Source: Ferruginibacter sp.
Lineage (GTDB): Bacteria > Bacteroidota > Bacteroidia > Chitinophagales > Chitinophagaceae
DNA: 64,000 nt
Assembly: GCA_014379625.1 (NCBI GenBank)
Contig: JACMLJ010000022.1
Location: forward strand, 1-64,000
Direction: 5' to 3'
Numbering within the stretch: position 1 is the first letter of the stretch; each line of letters begins with the position of its first letter. A program made the translations under genes and the position numbers. Under the pieces are notes generated by a model. That model ran no database searches. It was not told the DNA's origin and worked only from the letters and a program-made list of their open reading frames with translations. Of this stretch, positions 27,401-36,442 are shown piece by piece.

Positions 27401-28061
27401 TAAAGCGGGTTACCACGATCTTTTTACTGCAGCCGAACGCAAAGGTGCAAAAGAATTACCCGCATTTCAAATGGCTTCTGTATTCCTGGAGAATCTTGGC
27501 GGGGGAAAATTTAAAGTTACACCGTTGCCCATGATGGCGCAAATAGCGCCAATGTTTGGAATTACAGCCGCAGACCTGGATGGAGACAATGATCTTGATA
27601 TTATTGCAGTTGGAAACTCCTATTCTCCCGAAGCATTAACGGGCCGGTATGATGCATCAACCGGTTGTGTATTAAGAAATGACGGAACTAACCGATTTAG
27701 CTATATGCCGCCATCCACCAGCGGGTTTGCAATAAGTGGCGATGCGAAGGCCCTGGTACGTATTAATAGTGCTGATAACGGATACATATTGCTGGCAAGC
27801 CGCAACCAGGGGCCGTTGAAAGTTTTTGCAGGTAATAAAAAACAGCTATGCATCCCTTTAAATAAAAATGAAGTGTATGTGTTATACACCATGAATAATG
27901 GCCGTAAAAGAAAAGAAGAGTTTTATTACGGTAATTCCTATCTGTCGCAATCCGGGCGTTTTGCCATTATGCCTGACCGTTATATAAGCGTCGAAATCTA
28001 CGATGTGAATAACAATAGAAGAGTATTTTATCCTGCCGCTTCTGCTAAAGTTAACAGGTAA
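24474..28061 (+). CDS. Giant FG-GAP/VCBS repeat lipoprotein with ASPIC/UnbV domain
   Basis: A 1195-residue surface lipoprotein (lipobox LLGC at residues 13-16). I count about fourteen calcium-binding loops of the DxDxDGxxD type, for example DLNGDGLPDLF, DYDLDGDLDMYL, DVNGDGLEDVYV, DYDHDGDIDLFV and DLDGDNDLDIIA, which suggests two beta-propellers of seven blades. Between them, near residues 520-610, lies an ASPIC/UnbV-like segment (LTINLKGNKGNFEGMGAKLSI). Such proteins often follow SusC/D genes, and a role in glycan binding or surface adhesion is likely; no catalytic motif is seen. Confidence 0.9.
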   Translation: MKYILITLMLLQLLGCRNKNDPMFTSLKEDETGIGFSNNITASDSMNIFNFEYIYNGGGAGAGDLNGDGLPDLFFAGNMVSSKLYINKGGFKFQDATALAGVSTQHWCTGVAMIDINQDERLDIYVTTAYPFKNKHSPNLLFINQGNDKNGIPVFKEAAAAVGLNDSAYGTQAAFFDYDLDGDLDMYLCNNAIREGNRNAIVPIRTDGNSASQDKLFRNDGTNSQTGLPHYTDVSKTAGILASGWGLGIIVKDINRDGWPDVYVANDFISNDHLYINNRNGTFSDQIGKYLAHECHNAMGVDMADCNNDGLEDICVVDMLPDDNVRQKTMFGGIPNDSYDQSLKLGYQPQFIRNVLQLNTGLIPDSIHNNFAFSDIGYMAGIAATDWSWSPLWADFDNDGWRDLLITNGYVKDITDLDFTTFMNEYSIFGDPTAKVNAIKKKARELGEVKKPNWLFINNHKLGFINRAAAAGLSEKTFTNGTVYADLDKDGDLDIVMNNLNDKALVYRNNTINENNIAGNRANNYLTINLKGNKGNFEGMGAKLSIWYNGQMQFAEQAFQRGYLSSMEGKMYFGLGTATMIDSIKIQWLYGKSQILLKVKSNQQITLEEENAVRISSIAPSIVTIFNEQTEQLLLSGYVHRENDFADFNHQFSLPHRYSRQGPALAAADVNGDGLEDVYVAGASRQSGYFLLQQRKGFLFKPANPAPALKSQEETGVLLFDADNDGDNDLYCVAGGNEFGDPVNYQDMLLLNDGKGNFSRDSAALPNTASSGSCIIGADYDHDGDIDLFVGGRIQPNHYPLSGRSYLLQNETDPVTKKIKFTDVTASVCKDLLQPGMVTTALWTDYDNDGFADLLLTGEFMPLLLFKNLNGKSFAAMDIDSFKNTNGWYNSLCAGDFDNDGDMDYVAGNLGLNSPYKASLDEPVTVRYNDFNKDGTMDAFLFKYNNHIEYPTHPRNVISDQIPAIKKRMLYFRDYGKAGYHDLFTAAERKGAKELPAFQMASVFLENLGGGKFKVTPLPMMAQIAPMFGITAADLDGDNDLDIIAVGNSYSPEALTGRYDASTGCVLRNDGTNRFSYMPPSTSGFAISGDAKALVRINSADNGYILLASRNQGPLKVFAGNKKQLCIPLNKNEVYVLYTMNNGRKRKEEFYYGNSYLSQSGRFAIMPDRYISVEIYDVNNNRRVFYPAASAKVNR

Positions 28062-28092
28062 ATACTGGGTTGCGATAAATTGATTTTTTAAA

Positions 28093-29715
28093 ATGGAAAA
28101 TATGATAAGGTGCCTGCTCTTTTTTGCAATATTGGGGTTTGGGTGGATTGTAAATAACCATGCTTTCACATCGGTATTGCCTACACCGCATAATACAAGG
28201 TATTATGTTTCTCCTAAAGGAGAAGACAAAAAAGGTAATGGTAGCTACCGTAAACCTTTTAAAACCCTGGCATACGCAGCATCGAAAGTTCCTTCCAATG
28301 AAGGCGCTACTATTGAATTAAGTGCCGGAACTTTTATTGAGACAAAACCAACATTGCTCCCGTTGGGTGTAAGTATTATGGGAGCAGGACAAGAGAAAAC
28401 CATTCTTTCTTCTACCGGTGTAAGTTATCCGGATGGCGTAGCAGAAAATAAATTATGGTATGATGGCAGCCTGGTACAACTGGTATCGCCACATTATTCG
28501 ATTGCAAAAGATACCGGCAGTATGGTTATCGCACCTGCCGAAGGAAACCAGGAAATCAGCGGTTTTACCATTGATGGCAACAATAAAAAACTAAAGGCCG
28601 GGGTTTGGGTGGAGAACCGGAACAATGTAACAATGCATCATGTCTCTTTTAAAAACCTGGATCAGCGTGGCGCCGTATTTTCACCCGGCGAAAAACGCTT
28701 TTACAGCTATCCTAAATATTATATGCGGAATATCAGGGTATTTGATTGCAGTTTTATTAACTGCGGAAAAGACCTGCCTGACGAAACTTTGGGAAATTTA
28801 TGCATTGCCCAATTGGATGGTGCAGCGCTTTACAACATAACGATAAAGGATAACGAGGGATATGGTATAAAATTCATTCATGACGGATATTTTATTAATA
28901 CAAGCATCCATGATTGCAAAATTGAACTAAACGAAACCGATTCCAAATGGGGAGAAGATATTGCCATCGAATTATGGAACAACGGCCCGGGAAACAAAAT
29001 ATACAACATCCATTGCAACACCTGGTTGTCAATAGTAAACCATGAAGGAATGTTTGCAGGTCCGAAAGAAACGGAGAATATGAAAGTTCATGATATCAGG
29101 ATGATTGACCAGGATGGGGTAAGCAACAAAGAGGCCGTTGAAATAGGCGCCCCCGGTGTAGAAGTTTATAGTTCTTATTTTGAAAACAAGGGAATTGGAA
29201 TCGCTATCTGGGATATGGGCCGCGAAAATATCATTATCCGGAATAATATTTTTCATAACTCAGTTATACATGATAATTGGTCAGGTGCTCCGGCTGTTTA
29301 TATAGATAACAGTCGCAATTGGGATTTTAAAAACATTCGTATTTATAACAATATTTTTGACCAGGTTCAGTATGGCGTAAGAATAAAGGGCAATCGAATT
29401 TTTGACATCCAAATAAAAAACAACGTGTTTTTGTCCACCACCGTTGCAGATGTGGCATCAACCGGGCAGCGGGTGAGTTTTGGAAATAATCTCAAATTCA
29501 AAGGGAATAGTAATGACTGGGTGCTTACCGGTGTGGAGCAGGTAGGAACTAATATCATCCAGGATCCGGGATTTTTACAAAAAGGAAATCGCTGGGCATC
29601 TTATTATAAGCCAGCATCCAATAAAGTCGCTGTTGTTGATAAAGGTGTTGATGTGCAGATGCCATTCAAAGGCGAGGCACCAGATATTGGCCGTTGGGAA
29701 TTTGAAAAGTACTGA
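28093..29715 (+). CDS. Secreted right-handed parallel beta-helix protein
   Basis: A 540-residue protein with a signal peptide (about residues 1-25) and the DUF1565-type start YYVSPKGEDKKGNGSYRKPF. Repeated NxxI/V-type coils (NVTMHHVSFKN, NIRVFDCSFINC, YNITIKDNEGYGI, NIIIRNNIFHNS) make a pectate-lyase-like solenoid. Bacteroidota beta-helix proteins of this type include polysaccharide lyases and binding proteins; no catalytic triad can be fixed by eye. It starts 31 bases after the FG-GAP lipoprotein and is in the same direction as the locus, so it probably acts on the same glycan. Confidence 0.85.
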   Translation: MENMIRCLLFFAILGFGWIVNNHAFTSVLPTPHNTRYYVSPKGEDKKGNGSYRKPFKTLAYAASKVPSNEGATIELSAGTFIETKPTLLPLGVSIMGAGQEKTILSSTGVSYPDGVAENKLWYDGSLVQLVSPHYSIAKDTGSMVIAPAEGNQEISGFTIDGNNKKLKAGVWVENRNNVTMHHVSFKNLDQRGAVFSPGEKRFYSYPKYYMRNIRVFDCSFINCGKDLPDETLGNLCIAQLDGAALYNITIKDNEGYGIKFIHDGYFINTSIHDCKIELNETDSKWGEDIAIELWNNGPGNKIYNIHCNTWLSIVNHEGMFAGPKETENMKVHDIRMIDQDGVSNKEAVEIGAPGVEVYSSYFENKGIGIAIWDMGRENIIIRNNIFHNSVIHDNWSGAPAVYIDNSRNWDFKNIRIYNNIFDQVQYGVRIKGNRIFDIQIKNNVFLSTTVADVASTGQRVSFGNNLKFKGNSNDWVLTGVEQVGTNIIQDPGFLQKGNRWASYYKPASNKVAVVDKGVDVQMPFKGEAPDIGRWEFEKY

Positions 29716-29797
29716 ATAAACGAGTTATAGAATAGAAGGGTAAGTTCGGCCCGAAGAAACTAAATTATTCACAGCGTTGAGTAAAACTAAAGGATAT

Positions 29798-29858
29798 ACA
29801 ATTGAAGTAACATGCTGGCGCAGGACCCAGTCCTGTGTCTGCATGTTACTTCAATTGT
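29798..29858. repeat. 61-base nested hairpin element
   Basis: Perfect 18-bp arms (29798-29815 and 29841-29858) enclose a second GC-rich hairpin (CAGGAC at 29821-29826, three-base loop, GTCCTG at 29830-29835). The five bases between the stems pair mostly as G-C or G-U. It is much longer than a usual terminator stem and is shaped like a REP/BIME-type intergenic element. Confidence 0.8.
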
Positions 29859-29870
29859 GTGAAAAAAGTC

Positions 29871-29892
29871 AAAACTTGTTTGAAGTTTTTTT
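29871..29892 (+). terminator. Weak AT-rich terminator candidate
   Basis: A 7-bp A/T-rich stem (29871-29877 with 29883-29889) merging into seven consecutive T residues (29886-29892), 156 bases after the beta-helix gene and just after the 61-base hairpin. The weak stem makes it uncertain; together with the large hairpin it could end the upstream transcript. Confidence 0.35.
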
Positions 29893-29980
29893 AGCCTTAG
29901 CGCCTAAATGAATGATCCCGCATTGTGAAAGTGGATTTGCAAGTTTTGTAGCTAATCCTCCCATTAATAATACAAAAAAT

Positions 29981-31837
29981 ATGATCAACCGCTTTTTATA
30001 CCTGGTAATAATGCTGCTGGTAAATGATTTGATATTGCATGCACAGCAGCCATCTGCCAACTATTTGACCCTGCAAAAAAAAATAGCAACGGGTTGGAAT
30101 ACCTGGAATTATAGCAGTATGCTCGATCATGTATTGTTACCTGAAGGATTAAGTATGAAGGTAAACCTAAGACAGGCAGGCATCGGTACGCCCTACGATC
30201 CCAATTATTTCATGAATGAAATTACAGTGGATAAAGCGGGCATGATTCGTCCCATTGCTCATAGTGTTGATGGTGCCTATACAGAACTTATCATTGATAA
30301 CTGGTATGGTAATTCCCTGCGATTGCAATCGGCTGCAACGGGTAGCGAACTCGTATTATTGATTACACCTGTCAAATATTCAGGTAACGTACAATATTTT
30401 GTAGAACTGGAAACCGGCTTTTTATGGAACAGGAAGGGCTCGTTAAGTCGCAAAGGAGAAACGATTGTTGTCACCCGGGGTAATCAACCAATCACAATAC
30501 GCTGTACCGGTGCAGTGTTGGAAACATACCGTCCTTACAGCACACCCTATCTTGCGGTAAAGGCAGATACGGTCATTGGGTTTTATACCGGTAATAAAAA
30601 ATCCCTGTCATTCATACAGGAAACGATTGATAAAGCAAAAAATAACTGGAATGCCTATGCGAAAAACTATGGTGACAAGGCAACAGCATTCCAGGGAATA
30701 CAAACGGTACTTGGCTGGAATACGTTGTATGATGCAGAAAAAAACAGGGTCATCACACCGGTTACCCGTGGGTGGAACGAGGCCTGGCAGGGCTATGTAC
30801 TGTTTGAATGGGATACTTATTTTGCTTCCTTACTATTTGCAATGTGCAACAAAGAATATGCTTATAGCAATGCCATTGCGGTAACACAGGGAATCAATAA
30901 ACGGGGTGCGGTTGCCTTTACCCAAATGCCCGGTAACAAATTGTCTGATCAGTCGCAGCCACCCGTGGGAAGTATCACCTGCTGGATGATCTATGAAAAG
31001 TACCGGGAAAAATGGTTTCTCGAAGAAGTGTACCAGGGCCTGTTAAGCTGGAACCGCTGGTGGATAAAAGAAAGAAATAACAACGGCTTTTTAACCTGGG
31101 GGGTGCCCTGGAATGGAGCACCAAAAGATGCTATCCTGGAATCAGGGCTTGATAATTCTCCCATGTACGAGGGAACTTTTTTACAACAGGTTGGCGACAA
31201 CTGGTTACTGAATATCGCTGATGTGGGTTTAAACAGTTTATATGTGGCAGATTGCCAGGCATTGGCTAAAATCGCCAAAGTACTTGGCCGTTTAAATGAT
31301 GAAACGGAATTACTTCGGCGGGCACAATTATTTGCCAGCAAAACAACAGAACTCTGGAGCGAGCAGGATGGCCTCTTTCTTAACCGAACAATTCATAATG
31401 ATAAAAAAAGTTACCGCCTGAGCCCGACCTTATTTTACCCGATGATCGCTGGTATCGCTTCGCAGGAAGCTGGTGCAAGAATGATCAAAGAACATTTCTA
31501 CAATCCAAAAGAATTTTACGGTGAATACATCCTTCCTTCCTGTGCATTCAATGATACCAGTTTTAACAATGATTACTGGCGGGGCAGCATCTGGGGGCCG
31601 ATGAATTTCCTGGTTTATCTCGGACTAAAAAATTATGATAAAAAGGCAGCGGCGGAACTGGCGAATAAATCCTTTGCCCTCTTTGACAAAGCCTGGAAAG
31701 ATCATCATTATGTATTTGAAAATATCAAATCCATAAAAGGTGTGGCCAGCAAAGATGACCAGTTTAACAGCGATCCTTTCTATCATTGGGGTGCCCTGAT
31801 GGGTATCATGCAGTTTATGGAAGACAAACAATTTTAA
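29981..31837 (+). CDS. Secreted trehalase/GH63-like (MGH1 type) six-hairpin glycosidase
   Basis: A 618-residue protein with a signal peptide (MINRFLYLVIMLLVNDLILHAQ). The C-terminal (alpha/alpha)6 barrel shows RGWNEAWQGYVLFEWDTYFASLLF near residue 260 and YWRGSIWGPMNFLVYLGL near residue 550, which match the general acid and base regions of GH63/GH37-like enzymes. The ATG at 29981 gives this clean signal peptide; a longer frame from 29912 does not. It probably cleaves a terminal alpha-linked sugar. The following gene encodes a related-looking lipoprotein, so the two may form a pair. Confidence 0.88.
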   Translation: MINRFLYLVIMLLVNDLILHAQQPSANYLTLQKKIATGWNTWNYSSMLDHVLLPEGLSMKVNLRQAGIGTPYDPNYFMNEITVDKAGMIRPIAHSVDGAYTELIIDNWYGNSLRLQSAATGSELVLLITPVKYSGNVQYFVELETGFLWNRKGSLSRKGETIVVTRGNQPITIRCTGAVLETYRPYSTPYLAVKADTVIGFYTGNKKSLSFIQETIDKAKNNWNAYAKNYGDKATAFQGIQTVLGWNTLYDAEKNRVITPVTRGWNEAWQGYVLFEWDTYFASLLFAMCNKEYAYSNAIAVTQGINKRGAVAFTQMPGNKLSDQSQPPVGSITCWMIYEKYREKWFLEEVYQGLLSWNRWWIKERNNNGFLTWGVPWNGAPKDAILESGLDNSPMYEGTFLQQVGDNWLLNIADVGLNSLYVADCQALAKIAKVLGRLNDETELLRRAQLFASKTTELWSEQDGLFLNRTIHNDKKSYRLSPTLFYPMIAGIASQEAGARMIKEHFYNPKEFYGEYILPSCAFNDTSFNNDYWRGSIWGPMNFLVYLGLKNYDKKAAAELANKSFALFDKAWKDHHYVFENIKSIKGVASKDDQFNSDPFYHWGALMGIMQFMEDKQF

Positions 31838-31853
31838 ATATCAATATTCACAT

Positions 31854-33722
31854 ATGAAGCGCTTATATATTCCACTCATTGCGGGCATAACCATGCTGGC
31901 CGGATGTTCCGGAAAAAATAATTCCTCCTCACCCTGGTCGCTGATGCTGCAACAGCCGGGCAAAGCGGCCCTTGAAATTATTCAACTTCCGGCAGACCTG
32001 TCAAAGCCTTTTGAATATAGTAGTGATGCAGACGGTATTCATATCCGTTTTTCGCTGCAGCCAAAAACTGGTTACACGGTATTTAAAGTTGTTGCTACCA
32101 AAGAAAGTGGACAGGCAAATGTTTTTTTTTCGTTGCAAAACAACTATGCAAATGCGGTACCTTATAATTTTGACGGCGAAGTAAAAGGGCCTGAAATATA
32201 CCGCCAAAGCCGCCATGATATTAATGCGTGGACGGTGAAGGGTATCGCCGAACAAGCCGTGCCGGTAATCGCTTTGAAAAATGATTTGGGTTATACGGTT
32301 GCATTAAACGGTTCACCCGCGCTGTATGATAATTTTACGAGCCAGGCCTTTTATACCAATGAAAAAATAGCACAACTATCCTCCGGGGATAATGGTAAAA
32401 GTCCGGGCCTTCAACCTGATACCGCCAAGACCCTCAAAATGGATTATAATGCAGATAAAACGCAGATATTTGCGCCGGGTAAAGTGCTGCCGTATTATCA
32501 TACCGTTAAGGCTGCTCAACCGCACCAGTTTGAAGGAATTATCTTTGCCAGTAAGGCTACCACACAGCAGCAGTTAAGAAGAGATATCAATCAAAACGCC
32601 GCTGATCATTTTTCTAATGGCAAGTACAGCGATTATTTTGGCGCTGTTTCTTTTACCACGGCCTATATGAATTTGCGTATCAATGAAACCGGTAAAAGTA
32701 AATACTGGGTAGTGCCATCGGTTGAATATAACAATACCCAATACTGCAGGGATGCTTTTTGGATTGCCAATATGCTGCCCCCGGATATCGCTTCCGACTG
32801 CCTGAAGAACGAACTGGATTCTGTTAACATGTATGCTGAATATCCGCTGATAACAGTTATTTGGGCATACAAAGCCTGGAAGCAAAAGAACCCGGTAAAC
32901 ATGGCTAACCTGCAAAAATATGTAACTGCAATTGACGGCCATTCAAGAAATAATTATTACTACAGTTACAATGACTATGATGGTCGCCTCGATTTTCAAT
33001 ACTGGAATGATTTGATAGCTTTTGATACCACGGATGTAGTAACCTACAACCAGGGATTTTACGCATTGGCTATACAGGCTGCAAAAGAAATGGGCCTCAA
33101 AACTACTTCCGATCCGGCAAAAGCATTAACAAACTACCAGCAAATGTTTAATAGCGCGGGCGGCTTTTACCCTATCAGTAAAAAGAAAAATTCAATCATG
33201 GGTCCCGACCCGGTAGTGCCGGACTTGTTATCGCAATTGTATTTCAATAAGCCAATGCTGGATACCAAATCGGTTACACAACATTATAAACGGTTAGTAA
33301 AATATTCAAAAACAGGCAATGGCTTTAAGGTGGTGAGTTTACCCGATGGAAAATTTCTGCCCGATTCTTTGTATGATGTTAAAGGCTACCAGTCTCAGGT
33401 TACCCGCGCTAAAATGCCGGACGGTCAATACTGCAAAGGGGGCTCTTATTTTTTATACGACAACCTTTTTCTAATTGATGCCTACCTTCACGGAATAAAA
33501 GAGGCGGCCGGTGAGTTAGCCTGGCGGGTTTCTCTTGATTTTACCAAGGGAGGTACCACCTTCGAATGTTTGAATACCGTTACCGGTGAACCGTGGAAAC
33601 CTAACATGGGATGGAATGTAGCCATCTACGCCATCTGGAAACAACTGGTAGATAGCGGGAAAGCAGATAGGACTTTATTCGAAACGATTGATAAGCTCGC
33701 TGAAAACTATAATAAAAATTAA
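31854..33722 (+). CDS. Lipoprotein with a six-hairpin glycosidase-like fold (unassigned)
   Basis: A 622-residue lipoprotein (lipobox LAGC at residues 16-19). The N-terminal half looks beta-rich; the C-terminal half is helical with YCRDAFWIANMLPPD, YNQGFYALAIQAAKEMG and MPDGQYCKGGSYFLYDNLFLID, which recall (alpha/alpha)6 barrel glycosidases. It begins 16 bases after the GH63-like gene and ends 4 bases before the GH3 start, so the three are one transcript. I cannot place it in a numbered GH family, and it may be a new or poorly described one. Confidence 0.8.
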   Translation: MKRLYIPLIAGITMLAGCSGKNNSSSPWSLMLQQPGKAALEIIQLPADLSKPFEYSSDADGIHIRFSLQPKTGYTVFKVVATKESGQANVFFSLQNNYANAVPYNFDGEVKGPEIYRQSRHDINAWTVKGIAEQAVPVIALKNDLGYTVALNGSPALYDNFTSQAFYTNEKIAQLSSGDNGKSPGLQPDTAKTLKMDYNADKTQIFAPGKVLPYYHTVKAAQPHQFEGIIFASKATTQQQLRRDINQNAADHFSNGKYSDYFGAVSFTTAYMNLRINETGKSKYWVVPSVEYNNTQYCRDAFWIANMLPPDIASDCLKNELDSVNMYAEYPLITVIWAYKAWKQKNPVNMANLQKYVTAIDGHSRNNYYYSYNDYDGRLDFQYWNDLIAFDTTDVVTYNQGFYALAIQAAKEMGLKTTSDPAKALTNYQQMFNSAGGFYPISKKKNSIMGPDPVVPDLLSQLYFNKPMLDTKSVTQHYKRLVKYSKTGNGFKVVSLPDGKFLPDSLYDVKGYQSQVTRAKMPDGQYCKGGSYFLYDNLFLIDAYLHGIKEAAGELAWRVSLDFTKGGTTFECLNTVTGEPWKPNMGWNVAIYAIWKQLVDSGKADRTLFETIDKLAENYNKN

Positions 33723-33726
33723 TGCC

Positions 33727-36378
33727 ATGCAAATGAAAAAACACTGCTCAGCTACCATCGCCTTTCTTCTTTGTAACTGTTTATTGTATTTAACTCACTT
33801 CAACGGTTATACGCAAATAACACCTGCATTTCCTTACAAGGATCCTTCTTTGCCCGTAGATGCCCGGGTAACGGACCTGGTGAGCAGGATGACTATTGAT
33901 GAGAAAGTAACGCAGTTATTTAATGAATCGCCAGCCATTGAACGGTTAGGCATTCCTGGGTATAACTGGTGGAACGAATGTTTGCATGGCGTAGCAAGAG
34001 CAGGTAAGGCAACGGTGTTTCCACAGGCAATTGGCATGGCTGCCACCTTTGACGAAAACCTGTTATTTAGAATTGGCGAAGCTATTGCAGTAGAAGCAAG
34101 GGCCAAACATAATTTCTTTGTTGCGAACAATGTAAGAAGCATTTACACCGGTCTTACATTTTGGTCGCCCAATATCAATATTTTTCGCGACCCAAGATGG
34201 GGGCGTGGACAGGAAACCTATGGTGAAGATCCTTATTTAACTGGACGGATGGGTGTAAATTTTATTAAAGGATTACAAGGGGATGACCCCAAATATTTTA
34301 AAACCATTGCTACCGCCAAGCATTACGCGGTGCATAGCGGGCCCGAATTTACCAGGCACACCGATAACATATTCGTTAACGACAACGACCTGTACAACAC
34401 TTATTTACCCGCTTTTAAAGCCGTGGTGCAGGAGGCCAATGTACAATCTGTAATGTGTGCGTATAACCGTTTTCGTGATAAACCCTGTTGTGGTTCCGAT
34501 TTGTTGCTGAGTAATATCCTGCGCAACGAATTTGGATTTAAAGGATATGTAGTATCTGACTGCGGTGCGATTACAGATTTTTACAAACCGGAAAACCATG
34601 ATATGGTGAAAACACCTGCAAGGGCATGGGGTTGGTCTATCGCTGCAGGCACAGATATCAACTGTGAGGAAAGCAAAGCGTTTTTACAGGACAGTCTTCA
34701 ATATGCACTAAAGACGGGTATCATCAGCGAAAAGGATATCAATGTTTCTTTATCCCGATTATTAAAAGCCAGGTTTCAGTTGGGTATGTTCGATCCAAAG
34801 GAAATGGTTCCTTTTTCCAACATTCCAATCATAGCGGTAGGGTCTGCTGAAAATTTAGCGCTTACATTAGAGGCAGCAGAAAAGTCGTTGGTATTATTAA
34901 AAAACAATGGTATTCTTCCGCTCAGGGCCGGACAAAAAATTGCGCTTATCGGCCCCAATGCAGATAACTTCAGTACCTTAATTGGTAATTATAACGGAGA
35001 TCCCATTAACCCGGTAACTCCATTACAGGCCTTGCGTGGCAAGGCTGGGAAAAAGCTTTTTTATTCTGCCGGCGGTGCTCTTATACCGGGAGTTTATACT
35101 AATCATGCCATTGTGGAAGCACGCCATTTATTTCACCTGGAAAATGGAAAATTAAAAAAAGGACTAACAGCAAAGTACTATGCCAATCCTGCATCGATGA
35201 CGACTCCTCAAATGCAGCGGATTGATGAAACCATCAATTTTACCTGGCATGTTTCACCTCTTTCCGGTAAGGTAGATGATGAGTTTGGCGTTCGGTGGTC
35301 GGGCATTATTATACCAACCGCCACAGGCACCTACCAGTTTGAGGGTACCGTCAAGCCGAGTATTGATGGTAAACTGGTAACTGCTGCGGGTATTACAATG
35401 GAGAAGGGAAAACAATATCAACTGGAAGCCGGCCTGGAAGTGAAATCTTTCTGGTGGGGTAATAATATTGATCCAAAAGCTGTATTAAGCTGGGTAGATA
35501 TGTCTTTCAATTATCAGCAGGAAGCACTGAAGGCTGCAGGTGCATCCGATGTGGTAATATTTTGCGGTGGTATTTCTCCCAATTTGGAAGGTGAAGAGAT
35601 GCCGCTTACCACCGCCGGCTTTTCGCATGGCGACCGAACCTCTATCGACCTGCCGTCAGTGCAGGAGGATTTGTTGAAAGAGATCTATAAAACAGGCAAG
35701 CCCGTTGTGTATATAAATTTTAGTGGCAGTGCCATTGCTTTAAATTGGCAAAATGCAAATGCCGCCGCCATTGTACAGGCTTTTTACCCGGGTGAAGCAA
35801 GCGGCACTGCAATTGCGAGATTATTATTTGGGGAAATGAATCCTTCAGGCAGGTTACCCGTTACTTTTTATAAGTCAGTGGATGACTTACCTGCATTTGA
35901 AAATTATGATATGCAGGGGAGAACCTACCGTTATTTTAAAGGCGATGCCTTGTATAAATTTGGTTTCGGCCTAAGCTACACCAGCTATGCATACAGTAAT
36001 TTAAAGCTGCCTGCAACAATTACCGCAGGCAAGGTAATTACGATCACTGCAGATATTACCAATACCGGAAAAATGGGTGGTGAAGAAGTTGCACAGTTAT
36101 ACCTGAAAAATATCAACCAACCTTACGGTGCGCCCTCCATTTCATTGGGTGGCGTAAAAAGAGTTTATTTACAACCCGGCGAAAAAAAACAGGTAGTCTT
36201 CACACTGGATCCCTACCAGGTTTCAGAATTAAATGCCATGATGGACAGAACCCTGGTGGCTGGTGATTGGGAAATCTCCCTTGGAGGGAGACAGCCGGAT
36301 AGCATTAGTTTAGCGGCAGGCAATGCCGTAAAAGGAATAGTAACCATATCCGTAGCTAATTCTTCGGTTATAAAATAG
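33727..36378 (+). CDS. Secreted GH3 beta-glycosidase with PA14 insert
   Basis: An 883-residue exported glycoside hydrolase of family 3. After the signal region come the N-terminal TIM barrel (about residues 35-330; RGQETYGEDPYLTGRMG, KHYAVHSGPE) with nucleophile Asp in GYVVSDCGAI near residue 277, the alpha/beta domain (from about 390), a PA14 domain near residues 475-585 (LTAKYYANPASM, GTYQFEGTV), and the C-terminal fibronectin-III-like domain. The pattern resembles beta-xylosidase/glucosidase members. The ATG at 33727 avoids overlap with the upstream gene. It likely removes terminal beta-linked sugars from oligosaccharides freed by the other enzymes of the locus. Confidence 0.93.
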   Translation: MQMKKHCSATIAFLLCNCLLYLTHFNGYTQITPAFPYKDPSLPVDARVTDLVSRMTIDEKVTQLFNESPAIERLGIPGYNWWNECLHGVARAGKATVFPQAIGMAATFDENLLFRIGEAIAVEARAKHNFFVANNVRSIYTGLTFWSPNINIFRDPRWGRGQETYGEDPYLTGRMGVNFIKGLQGDDPKYFKTIATAKHYAVHSGPEFTRHTDNIFVNDNDLYNTYLPAFKAVVQEANVQSVMCAYNRFRDKPCCGSDLLLSNILRNEFGFKGYVVSDCGAITDFYKPENHDMVKTPARAWGWSIAAGTDINCEESKAFLQDSLQYALKTGIISEKDINVSLSRLLKARFQLGMFDPKEMVPFSNIPIIAVGSAENLALTLEAAEKSLVLLKNNGILPLRAGQKIALIGPNADNFSTLIGNYNGDPINPVTPLQALRGKAGKKLFYSAGGALIPGVYTNHAIVEARHLFHLENGKLKKGLTAKYYANPASMTTPQMQRIDETINFTWHVSPLSGKVDDEFGVRWSGIIIPTATGTYQFEGTVKPSIDGKLVTAAGITMEKGKQYQLEAGLEVKSFWWGNNIDPKAVLSWVDMSFNYQQEALKAAGASDVVIFCGGISPNLEGEEMPLTTAGFSHGDRTSIDLPSVQEDLLKEIYKTGKPVVYINFSGSAIALNWQNANAAAIVQAFYPGEASGTAIARLLFGEMNPSGRLPVTFYKSVDDLPAFENYDMQGRTYRYFKGDALYKFGFGLSYTSYAYSNLKLPATITAGKVITITADITNTGKMGGEEVAQLYLKNINQPYGAPSISLGGVKRVYLQPGEKKQVVFTLDPYQVSELNAMMDRTLVAGDWEISLGGRQPDSISLAAGNAVKGIVTISVANSSVIK

Positions 36379-36394
36379 TAGTCTTAAGTTAAGC

Positions 36395-36442
36395 GTGAAT
36401 TGTCAATTATGACTATTCCATATTTCGCCATTGACCATTCAC
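36395..36442. repeat. Imperfect inverted repeat after the GH3 gene
   Basis: Arms 36395-36407 and 36430-36442 match at 12 of 13 positions. It marks the boundary between the utilisation locus and the mosaic accessory region, next to a broken primase fragment. Confidence 0.45.

Noticed and set aside
29912-29980. A 23-codon extension of the GH63-like gene.
   Set aside because: The later ATG at 29981 gives a clean signal peptide; the extension has none.
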